Notes: a model not told the origin generated them from the letters alone. DNA of 64,000 nucleotides from Tamarix chinensis (GCA_030549775.1 CM060178.1:67818896-67882895); one strand, 5' to 3'. Counted from the stretch's first letter, positions 13,201 to 24,936 are shown. Made by a program: numbers and translations.

Positions 13201-15292
13201 ATGTAGTATTTAATGTGTTACGTCATGATATTTTACATTACCTTGTATGTGTTCCATGTGATATTTGCATGCTTATTATTATGTATTAGTTTATTCAGTA
13301 CCATTATATTGATGGGTTCCGTTTTATGATTCCCCACCAATTCAATAGGTAAGTCCTTACCTTGCATGAGTACTTTGAGGGTACAACTTGATGACTTTTG
13401 GTAAAGGTTGAGAATTAGGACTATTTGGTATTCATTCTAGCATATGGATATTCCTGGGACTCTTATGTCCCACTCTATATTTTTTTCCCTTGTCAATTGT
13501 AACTCTTTTATTTGATCTTTTGTTATCGGAACAGTTGAATATTTTAATGAAATCTTTCTCTACTTCTTATTAATTTTTGTTTTTAAAGAAATTTTCAAGT
13601 GCTAAAAATGGGAGTGTTACAGTTACTTCCATAGTATTTCCTCTACTTGTGCCACCCATTTCTTGAGTATGAGACTTTTCCTTTGGTTTTTGATGATTAT
13701 TATTATTGTCTTATTATTTTATAGCTTACTTCAAATTATTATTTTTGGGTTTTTGTGTTATATGGAAGATCGTTGAAAGCTAGGGTTTGTGGTATCCTTT
13801 ATTCTTATTTACGTAATTTTTGCTTGCAAGGAGGTAGCCCGTATGCTGATACTAAATGTGTAAAAATCATGTGATAAAATGTTTAGGTTGTTAATGATAT
13901 GCTTGAGTATAATTTATATTTCCTTGTAAATTCATGAAAAATATACATGTGCATGATATTGTTATTATTTTTCTACAAAAAGGTGACCATGTGAATTTGT
14001 GTAAGAGTACGCTAAATTCATGTAATTTAAATTATGTATGTCAGAATGCTAGAATAGGGTTGTTCATGGTGAAATAATTATGCATGTATTGTAGGGGTGG
14101 CTCAACCAATGACTAGTTTTTCCTTGCTAAGACCTCTGTTATTTTTGAGTCAAACATTGGATTCCTCACATGTTTTCCTCAAAGTTTGGTGTACATTTTG
14201 TTAAGATTTCAACATATTTAGCTATAGTAATAAGTGGTTAAAGTTTTGTATGCTAAAGGGGTATTTTAGTCTTTTCACATGAAATCTATAATTTTTCCCA
14301 GCATGTATACCTACTATGTGATATATTATGTGGAGCATGAAAGGCATGTGTTATATGGTACGATAGAAATACATGATTAGTGTTTTATGTGCTAAATGGG
14401 CTTAAGTGTGCTTTAGAGGCATAATGATAATTTTGCCAATTTTTATATTTGCTAGAATTTTAACATATGTCAAAATTTTGATTTTAATGTGATTTAAATA
14501 TGTGATTAATTCCATTTAATCTTAATACAAATCAGTAATAAAATGGGAATTTAATAAGTAAACAACCTTAAATGTTATTTTAGTCTATTTTGACTAAGAT
14601 GTGCCAAAGTATAATTAATTGGTCATATGATGGCCTTAATGAACTCCTAAGATGACCTTAATGTTGACTTTGACTTTTTTTTTTTGGATTGTTATTCTTA
14701 TAGTTGATATGAATAACAAAAAATAAAGAAAAAATAGTTAAATATTTGATTTGAATTATTGTGACTTATGTGATATTTTGTGATCACTAAACAAAATATT
14801 AATATTAAAAGTTGAAGACCTTGGGATTAGGGAATGGTTTACTCTATAGGGTTATCTACATAGATATGAAGTAGGAGACTTCAATTTGGGTTGGTTTCAT
14901 ATATGTATCCTTATTCCATAGTAATGTCTTAGTCTACTCTATAAGTGATCAATGTGTCCTATAGGGGGTATTGGTAATTAAAGTTCAGATGACCTTTATT
15001 TGAGGGTATTGTACTACCATTAGTGTGTGAGTATGTTCGATGTATTTTATACATCTTTGGTTTGTCCCTTGTATCTCCTTGAGTTATAGAAATGGAGGCA
15101 ACTAATATATAGTTATCATTAATGTTTTTGATTAATGGTTCTATAGCTTACTTCGTGCCTACTTTTAGTCTAATTGAAATTGATTTGATAGTCTGGTTGG
15201 AGAGTATTGTGTCACTCTAGTACATTGGTATGACTAGAATACTTTATGCATCTCTGGGTTGTTATATCTACTTGTGATGTTTGGAATATGTT
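10203..15292 (+). repeat. Right LTR of element E, interrupted and truncated
   Basis: It starts TATAATACCC (TG decayed to TA). It matches the left LTR up to 11030, is split by the solo LTR 11031-13621, resumes after the GTTAC duplication at 13627, and follows the left LTR until about 8080 of that copy. The last several hundred bases, including the expected GTGTTACA end, are absent; at 15293 a different TGTAATACC block begins. Confidence 0.7.
11031..13621 (+). mobile_element. Solo LTR with GTTAC duplication
   Basis: 2,591 bp from TATAATACC to GTGTTACA, flanked by GTTAC at 11026-11030 and again at 13622-13626. On either side the host LTR sequence is continuous with the uninterrupted copy at 6330-6375. 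There is no internal region, so this is a solo LTR left by recombination between the LTRs of a former element. Its 3' third (13080-13450) is diverged but alignable to 8220-8480 of element E, so it is a related gypsy family. Confidence 0.85.
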
Positions 15293-17960
15293 TGTAATAC
15301 CTTGAATTTTAGCTAATCCTAATCTTGAGTAATTAATCTCTTAACCTAATTCTAATCTCAAAAAATTAATATTTTTACCTTACTTTAATTCCATAATCCT
15401 AAATATTTGCCTAATCCTAATCTTTATTCAAAGTTATTAATATCTTTAACCTAAACCTAATCTCAGATGGTTGATAATTAATTTTTCCTAATACCTTAAC
15501 CTAAATTATTTTAATATAATTCTAATCCTAAACCCAAACCTATTTTCTTTCCTTCTTTTTCCTCTCTCACTTTCTTTTTCTTTTTCTTTTCCATATCCGG
15601 CCTTCTTTTCTTTCTTCTCCCTCCTCTTACTTGAAACAACTCTCCCGACCATATCCCCTTCCCATGCCCTTTGCCATACTTTTACGACTTACACCCTATC
15701 CTCATCATCACCCATGTCCCACATTTGCGGGTGTGGTTGAAAATATTCCATGCCATACTTCCCTTCTCCCACTTTCCCTAGCTTTGGCCAAAACCACCAA
15801 AGCCTCGCATTTCTCTTTAGCTAAAACCACTATGGGCACCTCCACCCTTTAAGTCTTCTCCACTGATCCTCACCCTAGTCGTTCAAAATTTTTCACCATT
15901 CTCCACCCCTTAGCTATGACACAAATTACCATTGCTACCCCCTTACCTCGACACATCCCACCGTTGCCCCCTTCATTTCACCACAAGTTCCCACTAAAGC
16001 TTTACCTTGGTTTTATTTGGTTTTTGCTCCTTCTTTCACTCTCCATTACCTTAGCATTTCCTTGGTTTATTAATGTTCTCTTACATGATTTTACAGAGGT
16101 TCTAGAGGAAGTGGGATAGGATATACGTGCTTAATGACCAGTGTTTTTTTAAGTAAGGATATAAGTCGTAGTTAGGGCTTATGTGCTAAATGTTATGTAT
16201 GATTGTGTATATTATCATATTTTTATAATTATGTTTTTAATTTCATGATTGTTAATATTATGATGTGGTAATGTGATATTATATGGTGAAAAGTAAGTTG
16301 AAAAGTATGCAATTATATGATATCATATCAATAATTCTTGTGTTGTAAGTCCTAAGTAATGAGTATGATATATAATATTGTAATGTGTATTTGAAAATTT
16401 ATAGTAAATGGTAAATAATTATATTTGAGAGGTATGGTGATGTAATAAATTGAGATTTTGGAAGTAAGGACATCAAGCACATAAGGTTTTGTGAAGTAAG
16501 GATCTTTGGTTATTATTAAGGGTATTTTGGTTAATATGTGTTAAATATGGAAATTTGGGTATTTTATTGTGTAGAATGTGTTAAAATATTATAATAATAT
16601 CATGTGGAATTTTTGGGGTATTTATGAATGGCCTAAATCCAAATAAAATGAGAAAATGGCTTAAATTAGGAATCGTAATCCTATGAATGAGGCTATTATC
16701 GTTTCTGTAAAATATTAGAGTTAGACCATGATTTTTAGATATATTGTTAATATTGGAATTTTAGGAATTTATATTGAAACTGGTGATTATATGAGCCTTT
16801 TGGAAAAAGTTATGACTTGTGAAATTAGGGTTTTCTAATCATCGTAAATAATAACACTTAAGATAGGGTTGTTGTCACATATGTAAGATGTTGGAGTTAC
16901 ACCTCATTTTTTGTTATGTTTATAACAATAATATTTGATGAAGATTCTCTAAATTTGGTGGATAAATGATCAATATAGAAGAAGTTATTCTTATAAATTG
17001 AAATTAGGGTTCCTTAGGAAGATTATAGACCTAATCCTTGAGAACAACCTTGATAACTTTGTGGTTATGCATTACTTGTTTCAATTATTTGTTGTGCATA
17101 TCTACATAAGCATTGAATGATGTTATAACCAATTATGAATAAGAAATTAATTATTTAGAGTAAAAGATCGCTTAAGTCGAGTATTTGTGTTTCATATGTT
17201 CATTCCACCGAACGATAATAGTGGTCAGGCTCGTCTTACCTTAGGAGGTGCATCAATCCGTGACATCAGAGTAAGAATAGTGGAGATCTAATGTTAAAGT
17301 GAATGATAATATTATTCTAAGAAAAGTGAGAAATTACTTAAACATTAATAACTTAAAGTTAAAGATTATGTGAGTTAGGACCTAGCTGTAGAAGTCTATT
17401 CTACCAACTGAATAATAGTGGCCAAGTGTATTTTACCTTAAGTGGTGCTTCAGATCATTTGATTGGTTTAAGAATAATTGGTAGGAGCATGTTGCCCTAG
17501 GACATGTAGAGTTTGTTCCATCGGCTTAATAATAGTAGCCAGGCACGTTTTTCCCTAGGAGGTATTTTAGTCAATTTCACTAGATTAAGAATAGTGGGGT
17601 CCCTAAACTCAACATAAATAAAATAATGGGATATGTTATATGTAATAAAGAAATTTGGAATCAATATTTACCTTACATTATTTTGTGTATCACTCATGTA
17701 TGCTTATTCTTTGATGTAAACTTATGTAATTCTTTTTATCCTTCTCAATTGTATTATAATCATAGTCAATATGTAGTGTATTAATTATCCTTTTCATGGG
17801 TGCTGCTCATTCCCACTAGTAGATGACCAAATGTCTTTATGTAGGTCGATGAGGACCTAGTGGCTGATTATGCTGCTTATGATGCTCTATGTGGGGATGA
17901 ATGATCTTATATATTAGGGTTTGGGCATAAAATTATCTTATCTAAATATCACCTTTTACA
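15293..17960 (+). mobile_element. LTR-like block, gypsy-type family
   Basis: It begins TGTAATACC within the right LTR of element E and ends near TTTTACA at 17960. It carries a C-rich pyrimidine segment (15540-15930), three repeats of a roughly 90-bp module (17197-17600) and a terminal part laid out like the other long LTRs. I could not match a duplication (left ATGTT, right CAAAT) and element E does not resume after it, so the right boundary is uncertain and a deletion is likely. ORFs at 15631 and 15916 are shadows without recognisable domains. Confidence 0.5.
17197..17600. repeat. Three diverged modules inside LTR block
   Basis: Modules near 17197, 17391 and 17509 each run 'ttc.accga..taatagtgg.cagg..cgt.tta.ccta.gaggt' and close with 'ta.gaatagtgg'. 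Spacing is about 194 and 118 bp. Similar promoter-proximal modules occur at 46.1-46.5 and 56.6-56.9 kb in another LTR family. Confidence 0.6.
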
Positions 17961-19300
17961 CAAATACCATTTTAGACTCTTAGCTACATCGTATTCCTTT
18001 TATAATTTTTTTGATATTGTACTTGGAGTTAATCTCCAAATTTATATCACTAGATATCCATTGCTTGATCTCAAATTTAGGCTGACTTATATTAAAGTCT
18101 TAGCTACTCAAATAATTTACCAAACTAGTCAATTTGTTCGATGCCATAAAAAGTTTGTTGTTCTCAACTTTGGGTTTAAATTTAATAACTATTCAAGTAG
18201 ATAGAATGCCCAAAATTCCTTATCATTTCCTAGAGCCTAAAAACTCAATTGGTTGCTAAACCCATTCCATTAGTCCTAATTAGTCAATTAGTTTCTAGCT
18301 ACCAATCAATTAGTTAATTGGCCCAAAAGAATTCTTACTCTCGTTTTGTGCCTAAATATTTAGTTAAAACCTTAACTAATCAAGTAGTTCATGAAAGTTG
18401 TCAACTGGTCCCCTATAACTACTATAATTTTCACCAATGATAAATTTTTTCACCAGGGAGATATGGTCACCAATTTACTTGTTGTAATGAAGAGTTATAA
18501 TTATACCTATTGGTTTGTCATTTTTTTTTATTAAATAACATAAACTCAATTTCTTTGAGCACATATAAAAGAGAGTTTGAATCAATTTTACCAATAAATT
18601 TATGAGATCAATAAGTATTATTTAACTACTTTCTTTTACTCTAATTAATTTTTTTAAACATTCATATCTTTGATTTCTTTGAATAAGGCTCATTGTTCTA
18701 AACATCAAATATAGTTTTTATATTATTTCAACTATGTAATACACTATCTTGATTACTTCCTTACATTAGTTCTCAATTTCTATCTTGTAAATTGTGAGGA
18801 CTTTATTATAATCACCACAACTCTCACTCAAAACTCATTTTAGAGGTTGTGTGTTAGTAAACACTCTTGTAGAGATTTTTGTGACAAGGTTATAGAAAGC
18901 ATAACTAGGTAAATATTATAAATCTTCACTAGGATGATCATTGAGTTAGTATATTCATAAACATAGAGAGAGAGAGACAAAGATAATCAATAAAAAACAA
19001 GTGAAGTCCAAAAGGAAATACCTTTTTGTAGTGAATGTAGACAAGCGTTTCCCTTGAGCCACCAAAAATTATTTTTTCAAGTTTTCAATTATCATTTCCC
19101 ATTAAAAAACACCTATTCACCCCTTTGGGATTTTTTCATGGTAGATATCCTTGGTTGTGGTTGAATAACTTCTTCCATTTCTTCTATAGAACTTGCTCTC
19201 TCTACTTTTGGAGACCTAACATGTACTCTTGTCTACTAAGGGATTTTTCCCTTTATCAAGAGAACATTTTTATAACTTGAAATGGCGATGATTCAACATT
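17961..19300. other. Unassigned AT-rich sequence, possible LTR fragment
   Basis: No domain was recognised in any frame. 18090-18420 holds several near-palindromic words such as 'agtcaattagttt' and 'caatcaattagttaattg', similar to motif clusters in the solo LTRs at 44-47 and 54-58 kb. 18840-18900 ('gtaaacactcttgtagag') resembles the R/U5 part of copia LTRs. The missing RT of copia B would be expected here but I could not find its motifs. Confidence 0.35.
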
Positions 19301-19339
19301 AACTAACTCTTTCTATGGTTCTAGTTCAACTTCCATATG

Positions 19340-20240
19340 ATTCTACAATCGTTCCTTGATCTCCTTAGATTTTGGTAAAAATTCTACTATTAAAACAATG
19401 ATGCTTCATCAAACCCCACTTTTATTGATACATAACAATATCATGTGCTTGGATCATAACATCTCCATCCTTTTCACTGACAATCTTATCCAATGAATAT
19501 GCACAAAACAACCTTATTTTCAATCTTAGTATGATCCTAGCTAGGCATGAACACATAAAAAACATAACCAAATAATTAGAAATAACTCACCAACGATTTT
19601 ACACTCCATAGCTCCTCATATGGTGAGATAAACCCAAGCCTTGTTTAAGGAAGCCGATTGATGGCATATGTAGGAGTTCTTATACGTTCTACCCAAAAAT
19701 GCATGGGAACATTTTTATCGTGCAACATAATTTTGCATGTCTCTACTAGATATCGATTATTTCTTCCTAAATATTTATTTTATTTTGGATTATTGGGACA
19801 TGTTAGTTGTATTCCTAATCCATTTTTCTATAGGAACTAAAAGAACTTATTTGAGGTTTATTCTCCTCCATTATCAGTGTGTAGACATTGAAATTTTTAC
19901 TTTTATTCTTTCTCAACTTTTCCTTTGAAGTCCATGAATTTTGTGTTTCATATTTTTCTTTCATGTAGTCTACTCATGTGTACAAATTATTGATAAATGT
20001 GATCATATACTTGTTCCTGCTAACAGATGACTACCTTACTTGATTAAACATACCAACCTAAATGTACTAATTCTAAGGGTAACTTTCCTCTATATCTAGG
20101 ATCTTCTATCTCTAAATCAGAAAGATCTCTAATCATCTCTTTATTTATTATCCCATTATTTTTATATAGCTTACGTGGGCGAACCTTTCATGCCACAAGT
20201 CTATTTTTTTTAACTAAGTTTTCACATGTTCAAGTCTTCT
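19340..20240 (-). pseudogene. Copia B integrase, decayed
   Basis: The minus strand gives, in order, 'LWHERFAHVSY' (GAG pre-integrase, near 20200), a 'TFINN' relic of the TFIDD motif, 'TDNGGE'-like and 'NVPMHFW'-like pieces, 'INRLP.TRLGF.SPYE.LW', 'LFGYVFYVFMP', and 'KGWRCYDPST' close to 19440. These are the landmarks of Ty1/copia integrase and its C-terminal region, which join cDNA to the host chromosome. Same landmark set as 52.8-53.6 kb on the plus strand, hence the same lineage. Many stops; short ORFs at 19658 and 19737 are opposite-strand shadows. Confidence 0.7.
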
Positions 20241-20504
20241 TCCCTTTAAAATTGAATGACCTAATAGGCTTTAGATTTTTTATACCTTAACATCCTTAGA
20301 TGTAAACATAAAAAATAATTTATAGAACATATTAGTTGTGATATAAATAATAAATTATTCTTTATATCTAGTATGTGTTCACTATTATCCAATTAAGCCT
20401 ACTATGTATTGAAGCAAAGGATGATAGTGGTCTTCCTTATATGAGTTATTATCATCCTAGAGTTTTTTGTTGTTACAACAAATCATTCTCCTTTATACTT
20501 TGAT

Positions 20505-20580
20505 GTATGAAGAAACATCACTTTGTCTATAATCATGTGACTAGAATAACTAAAATTAACAATCCATTCATCATTATAGT
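20505..20580 (-). pseudogene. Copia B protease active-site region, decayed
   Basis: The minus strand reads DEWIVNFSYSSHM where copia aspartic proteases have D-W-I-(I/V)-D-S-G-C-S-x-H-M. The catalytic Asp is replaced by Asn and the Gly by Ser, so it cannot act as a protease. It lies between the zinc knuckle and the pre-integrase piece, as expected. Confidence 0.65.
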
Positions 20581-20769
20581 TAATTAATTTATTGTTCATT
20601 ATTACTATAGCTAATTCTTCCACTAACTCATTGATGCATGTTGCCATAATTTCCTCTTCTTTTATGGAGCTAGACTCTTCTATAATAAATGAGGTGTGAA
20701 AATCCTATTCTTCTTCGCTCTCATCCTTCCTAATAGTAGTAGCATTAGCTTTAGCCTTTTGGGCTCTAT

Positions 20770-21718
20770 AATATCTAGCAAAGTGGTATTTTTATCCATA
20801 ATTATAAAATCAAACCTTTTAACAACAATATTTATTTTTGTAGTTCTAATTTATGTAATGGGGTTACCTTTCTCCCTATTTCTATGAACCTCTATCGCCA
20901 TGACATTTTTCCAATATTATAATCATCTTCTTGAACTTTCATAGTCATTTCTAAGTTTTGTAGCTACCTTTTCTGACCATGGTGCTAAGAGAACATTATC
21001 TTTGTTTGTTGAAACTTTAGACATTTTCTTATCTAAGGTTCTTGGTTGGCCAATATGCTCTCTCACTCTATTAAAGTTAGTTCTTTAGCCTAATATATTG
21101 TGGTTGTAATCATCCCATTATATTTAGGATTTAGGCCACGGATAATAATCCTTTTCTTTTTTCTTACATCACTAATGGCATTCTTGTAATCTAATTTTCA
21201 AATATCATTGCAAATGAACTTTATTTTTGCAAAATATTGGCTTACTAACATATCCCCTTGTTTGGTGGACATGAGCACATTCTTAAATTGTTGCAATTTT
21301 TCATCATCCTTCCTTGTAAGGAGAGTTGGAAATTTATTCCATAACTCCTTCACTATAATAGGATCCTTTGATAAGTTATAGGAACTTATCCTTATGGTAA
21401 CGAATAACACATGCATAGCCTTTCCAGCTTTAATTTTCCAAGTCTTGTTTTCTTCATCATTAGTTTGTAGGGTTGTCTCTAAACCACCAACTATATTTCA
21501 TAAATCTTGATTGAGTAAATAATAATTTATATATAATCTCTATGTATCATAGTTGTGTTTGAGCTTCTCAATTGAGTTGGAAGTTGATGTGAGATGTACC
21601 ATAATATTGGGCCAATGACCAAGACATAGCCAATACAACTTGGTTGCAGGCTAATAGAGAATCATAGTATTAAGCTATATAATAGTAAACCTCCTTATAA
21701 TACAATCCCCAGTTACTT
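20770..21718 (-). pseudogene. Copia B gag with degenerate zinc knuckle
   Basis: The minus strand carries a copia gag domain; one open stretch (21416-21198) reads 'KELWNKFPTLLTRKDDEKLQ' then 'LVSQYFAKIKFICNDI'. Near 20770-20810 a CCHC zinc knuckle is seen as 'YNYG.KYHFARYY', in which both visible cysteine positions became tyrosine, a G-to-A change on the coding strand. Gag would package RNA in virus-like particles. Stops in every frame make this non-functional. Confidence 0.65.
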
Positions 21719-21719
21719 G

Positions 21720-21731
21720 GCCTTGATACCA
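21720..21731 (-). other. Primer-binding site of copia B
   Basis: The minus strand reads TGGTATCAAGGC, an initiator-methionine-tRNA type primer site with mismatches, directly between gag and the 5' LTR. Confidence 0.75.
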
Positions 21732-21733
21732 AA

Positions 21734-21918
21734 TATAGAAATTTATTGTGCACATGAGAGAAAAATAACACTAAAAGAGGACTATATATATATATTTGAG
21801 AATTTATTTTAAAATATGGTTTCCAACATCTTAATTACATAAAATCACTTCAAACTCTCTTCCTAACCTTCTCTCTTGTTCTTTTTTACATGGATAACAA
21901 AAATGAGTAGGAATTCAA

Positions 21919-21969
<51 letters not shown>

Positions 21970-22312
21970 GAGAGAGAGAGGAGGAGGTAGTGGATACATT
22001 AGTTGTCACTGCCATCCTTATCTTCTATTTCTATGTATGTCCATCATTATTTTCCATTTACTTACATCCTTATCTTCTATATTATTCCATTCTTATCTTT
22101 GATATATATATATTTCTATTTCATGTTAAGTGAAAACTATTCAAGATGATTCTTCAAAATTTAAGCTAAGGTTGGTATTCCCCTACCCACCATTTTTGAC
22201 TAATAAATTTTATCACTTAAGATAATACCAAGCTTATCTTGACAAACCTTATCATATTAAAAACTTGGTCAAATATGATGGATACCATGTTATTTACTAT
22301 TATTTTTTTAAG
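21734..22312 (-). repeat. 5' LTR of copia B
   Basis: It lies just right of the primer-binding site. Bases 22020-22310 match the 3' LTR at 4400-4686 in direct orientation. The inner part holds a long (AT)n/(AG)n tract not present in the other LTR. Boundaries are approximate because no clean TG/CA or duplication was found. Confidence 0.6.
21921..21981. repeat. (AT)n-(AG)n compound microsatellite
   Basis: About 22 AT units then about 8 AG units. It creates an apparent ORF full of alternating Ile-Tyr codons that is not a gene. Confidence 0.95.
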
Positions 22313-22379
22313 ATTTGAATTTTTGTCTCCTCTACCACAGTAAGTAAAATAGTTGATTTCATCTGATGATCACGTAGCT

Positions 22380-23430
22380 TGCATCTCTATTAAAATATGA
22401 TGCAGAAGTAAATGACCAAGACTTATCATTTGATATTATGGATCACATTTTCCTTTATCTAGAGAGGATACCCTACAAATTTAAAGATAAATGGATTACT
22501 ACATTCCTAGTTATGGACGAAACTTGTAAAACAAGTCACTAGTAATAAAGGGGTGTGCATGGCATGCATGGGATGCATAAGAAGGCTTTTTAGACTTAAG
22601 TGGAGTGTGTTTAGTCTTTATTTAGTGTTCTATTTACTTATTTATTTTGTTAATTAGTTACATTATTATTGGCTAGTGCATAAAAGAGCTTTTTAAAGGA
22701 ATTTTATCTTATTCTATCTTATAAGGTTTATCTTATATAACGTGCTTGGAGTGAGGAACAAGATATTGCATGGGAATGATTAGATCATATTTTTATTCCT
22801 AATGCATTAGCATTATCTTGTAATATTGAGAAGGTTCAAATAGGCTATAAAAGCCTTAAAGTTACATGTGGGTATGATAGCCAAATTGAATAAAATACAA
22901 GTTATTCCTTATTTGAATTCTATGTAAGTTTTTCTCAATTATTATCAAATCTATATGAGTGATTATTTTTGAAACCCATAATAGCTTTATCTTTGTGAAT
23001 TAGAAGTTAAGTACTATCTCTAAATCCATCCATAACCCAACCAATCATCAACCCTAATCATTACTTTTATCATAAATTTATAATCTTCAACCTATTCTTC
23101 TGACTTAATTTTACCTATTTTATTTCCAAACCTTTGATAATAAATCTATTATTATCACACATTCATCATCTCTAAATAATATTCGAAGTCTCTTCATCAA
23201 ATTCATCATCATCCCAATCGTCCATCATCAATATGTTCATCCCACAACCAAACCCTAATCATAAACCCTAACCTACGAACCATATCACCCTAAAACCCTA
23301 ACCTTTCAACCATTATCCTTCTTAAACTATTATCACCAAATCATTATAGTCATATCCAAACCCTAACCAACCCATATTACTACCCAAATCATAAGTCTGT
23401 AATCCTATACACATCATAATAGTTTTTGTT
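22380..23430 (+). repeat. LTR A, right copy, inverted relative to left copy
   Basis: Its reverse complement aligns to 3362-4397. The plus strand has a TATA-like GGCTATAAAAGCC (22840-22852), matching the minus-strand TATA of the left copy. CCCTAA-rich (23220-23370) and ATCATC-rich parts also correspond. A decayed primer-site-like 'tttggcatattaaagc' follows near 23428, so this is probably a 5' LTR of a plus-strand element whose body is missing. Confidence 0.6.
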
Positions 23431-24137
23431 TGGCATATTAAAGCGTGTAATAGATATCTATTAAGGCTTGATGACTTATCCACTTTATTAATCAAACCCA
23501 TGATATCTAATCTGGCTCTAGCTGCCACTGCATCAGCTATAGTGATTTCCTTATCTAAACCACCATACTCGCCAAACGACTACGCATGAAAACAGTTTGA
23601 TTTCCTAGTTATAGGAAGCTAGCTCACTCTCGAAGAAGACATTTTCTAGCTAACTTGAGGGTGTGTTGAAAGATAGTCTATGAGGTTTATGCGTTGACTA
23701 ATTATTTATTAGGTACGTTATATATCGATTAGCCAGGTTCTTTGTATTTTGTAATGTATGTATTTGTGAGCCATCCGAACCTTATTTATATAAAGGTGCT
23801 TCGAGAATGCTTTGCAAATATCTTAAGGATTTTTTACCGCATATTTTCCAAGACGACCCAGATCAACCTATTCACACCACTTAAATGTGCAGGCACAATC
23901 AGCAGCGTGAAATTATCTAGATTGCTGAGTGATTACTAACAGACTCAGCAGGCCTTTGTAGCGTGACTACCCATTCCAACATGTCAAGATAAATCAGTTT
24001 GCCTTCTAGCATCCACTCTTCATGAACGCCTTATAACCTGACCTTATACAATCAAATCATATTCATTTTATATATAGTTCTACAACACAACATACTCACA
24101 TAGCATGTAATACCAAGTCTAAAGTTGGCTGATTTAC
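23431..24137. other. Spacer and probable 3' flank of gene remnant
   Basis: Base composition here is less AT-extreme than in neighbouring repeats. At 23655 'cttgagggtg' is followed by TGTTGAAAGA, which looks like a polypurine tract plus copia LTR start, with TATA-like 'tttatataaagg' at 23788; I could not find an LTR end or a second copy. No tRNA or other RNA gene was seen. Confidence 0.35.
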
Positions 24138-24502
24138 CTACTAGGCACATGAAGTTCCTGCCATTCTTGTCCCTTCATGACCTTAACTTTAGCCAGCTGA
24201 GCAATGTTCCTACAAGAAAAGAGAGTACTCTTGACTGAGACCACATTCTAAATTTCATACGATAAAACGAAAATAAATTACGAATTACTTCCAGAAGAAA
24301 CCTTCTGCTAAATAGATCCACAAGCCGTACTGTGTGCTAAGATCTGGGATATCTTAATAAGTAAAATTCATCACACAAACAATTGTCACAAATTCCAAGC
24401 TTACAGTACTGAAATGATTTAGGAATGTACTCACTTTTCAGCAGGATGGAAAAGAGAAGTCGTAAACCATCCCTGCGCACATCCAAGTTTGGCATATGTG
24501 CT
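24138..24502 (-). pseudogene. Two exons of an unidentified host gene (C-terminus)
   Basis: Minus-strand exon 24502-24435 is preceded by TTCCAG and followed by donor GTGAGTAC. It reads STYAKLGCAQGWFTTSLFHP and on to AEK. After a 225-bp intron ending in a strong pyrimidine tract (TCTTTTCTTGTAG), exon 24209-24138 continues in the same phase as NIAQLAKVKVMKGQEWQELH and VPSR. It then meets either a GTAAAT donor or, reading on, a TAA stop. Phase agreement across a canonical GT-AG intron in otherwise stop-rich DNA supports a real gene piece. I do not recognise the family. Upstream exons would lie beyond the sirevirus insertion at 24937, so the gene is probably truncated. Confidence 0.5.
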
Positions 24503-24936
24503 CTGGAACACCATTATAATAGGAGATCAGTTAGGTAGAAGTTAGGATCACAACGATTACAAACAAGATAATGCAGATATTATATAAAATAACAATAACA
24601 ATAATTTTACCTGCTATTTAACAAGCAAAAGTACATAGCAGCATGCTCTATTTTTTAGCGAGTAAAAGCAAAAGGAACATAGCACGTTATATTGCTTAGC
24701 GAGAATGGTTGGAGTCTGGCAAATGAGATGAGAAAGTATATCAACCATTATCATGTGCATAAGAATTTACTCATAAATAACTGAAGAATATGTAAATGGA
24801 TTTTATGTGTGAATCTACACACAGTGGCGCACGCAAGAATTGTCATCATTTTGTTTAGTTAATCGATTACATGTCGGACAACGTGGTTTCATGGGGAGAA
24901 AATAAGCAGCATCGCAACCATACAAGCATCAAAGGA
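24503..24936. other. Probable intron or flank of the gene remnant
   Basis: AT-rich with no clear exon. A possible coding stretch at 24889-24936 on the minus strand is too short to judge. The stretch ends at the start of the sirevirus 5' LTR, preceded by AAGGA. Confidence 0.35.

Larger units (their letters stand above)
5488..15292 (+). mobile_element. Ty3/gypsy-type element E, internally deleted
   Basis: Two long related LTRs in the same orientation begin at 5488 and 10203. They enclose only 1.5 kb of internal DNA with a gypsy-like gag relic and no recognisable RT or integrase. The right LTR is itself interrupted by a solo LTR (11031-13621) and lacks roughly its last 700 bp, ending where another LTR-like block starts at 15293. 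No matching duplication is seen at the outer left edge (GTATA). The short interior points to a deletion derivative or a non-autonomous family; the sequence cannot separate these. Confidence 0.65.
4398..22312 (-). mobile_element. Copia element B, decayed, split by gypsy LTR stack
   Basis: Plus-strand order is 3' LTR (4.4-4.69 kb), polypurine-tract complement, RNase H (4.7-5.5), inserted LTRs (5.5 to about 18), integrase (19.3-20.2), protease (20.5), gag with zinc knuckle (20.8-21.7), primer-binding site (21.72) and 5' LTR (21.73-22.31). This is the order of a minus-strand Ty1/copia element. I find no RT between RNase H and integrase, so it was deleted or lies unrecognised in 17.9-19.3 kb. The same copia lineage appears in plus orientation at 51-58 kb. 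All domains carry stops and frameshifts. Confidence 0.75.

Noticed and set aside
15631..16119. Pro/Ser/Leu-rich ORFs as secreted-peptide genes
   Set aside because: They lie in the C-rich leader of an LTR-like block, have no conserved domain, and similar low-complexity leaders occur in the related LTRs at 44.4-44.9 and 54.7-55.2 kb.
17197..17600. CRISPR-like array
   Set aside because: Three diverged modules of unequal spacing in a plant LTR; no identical short repeats and no cas genes.
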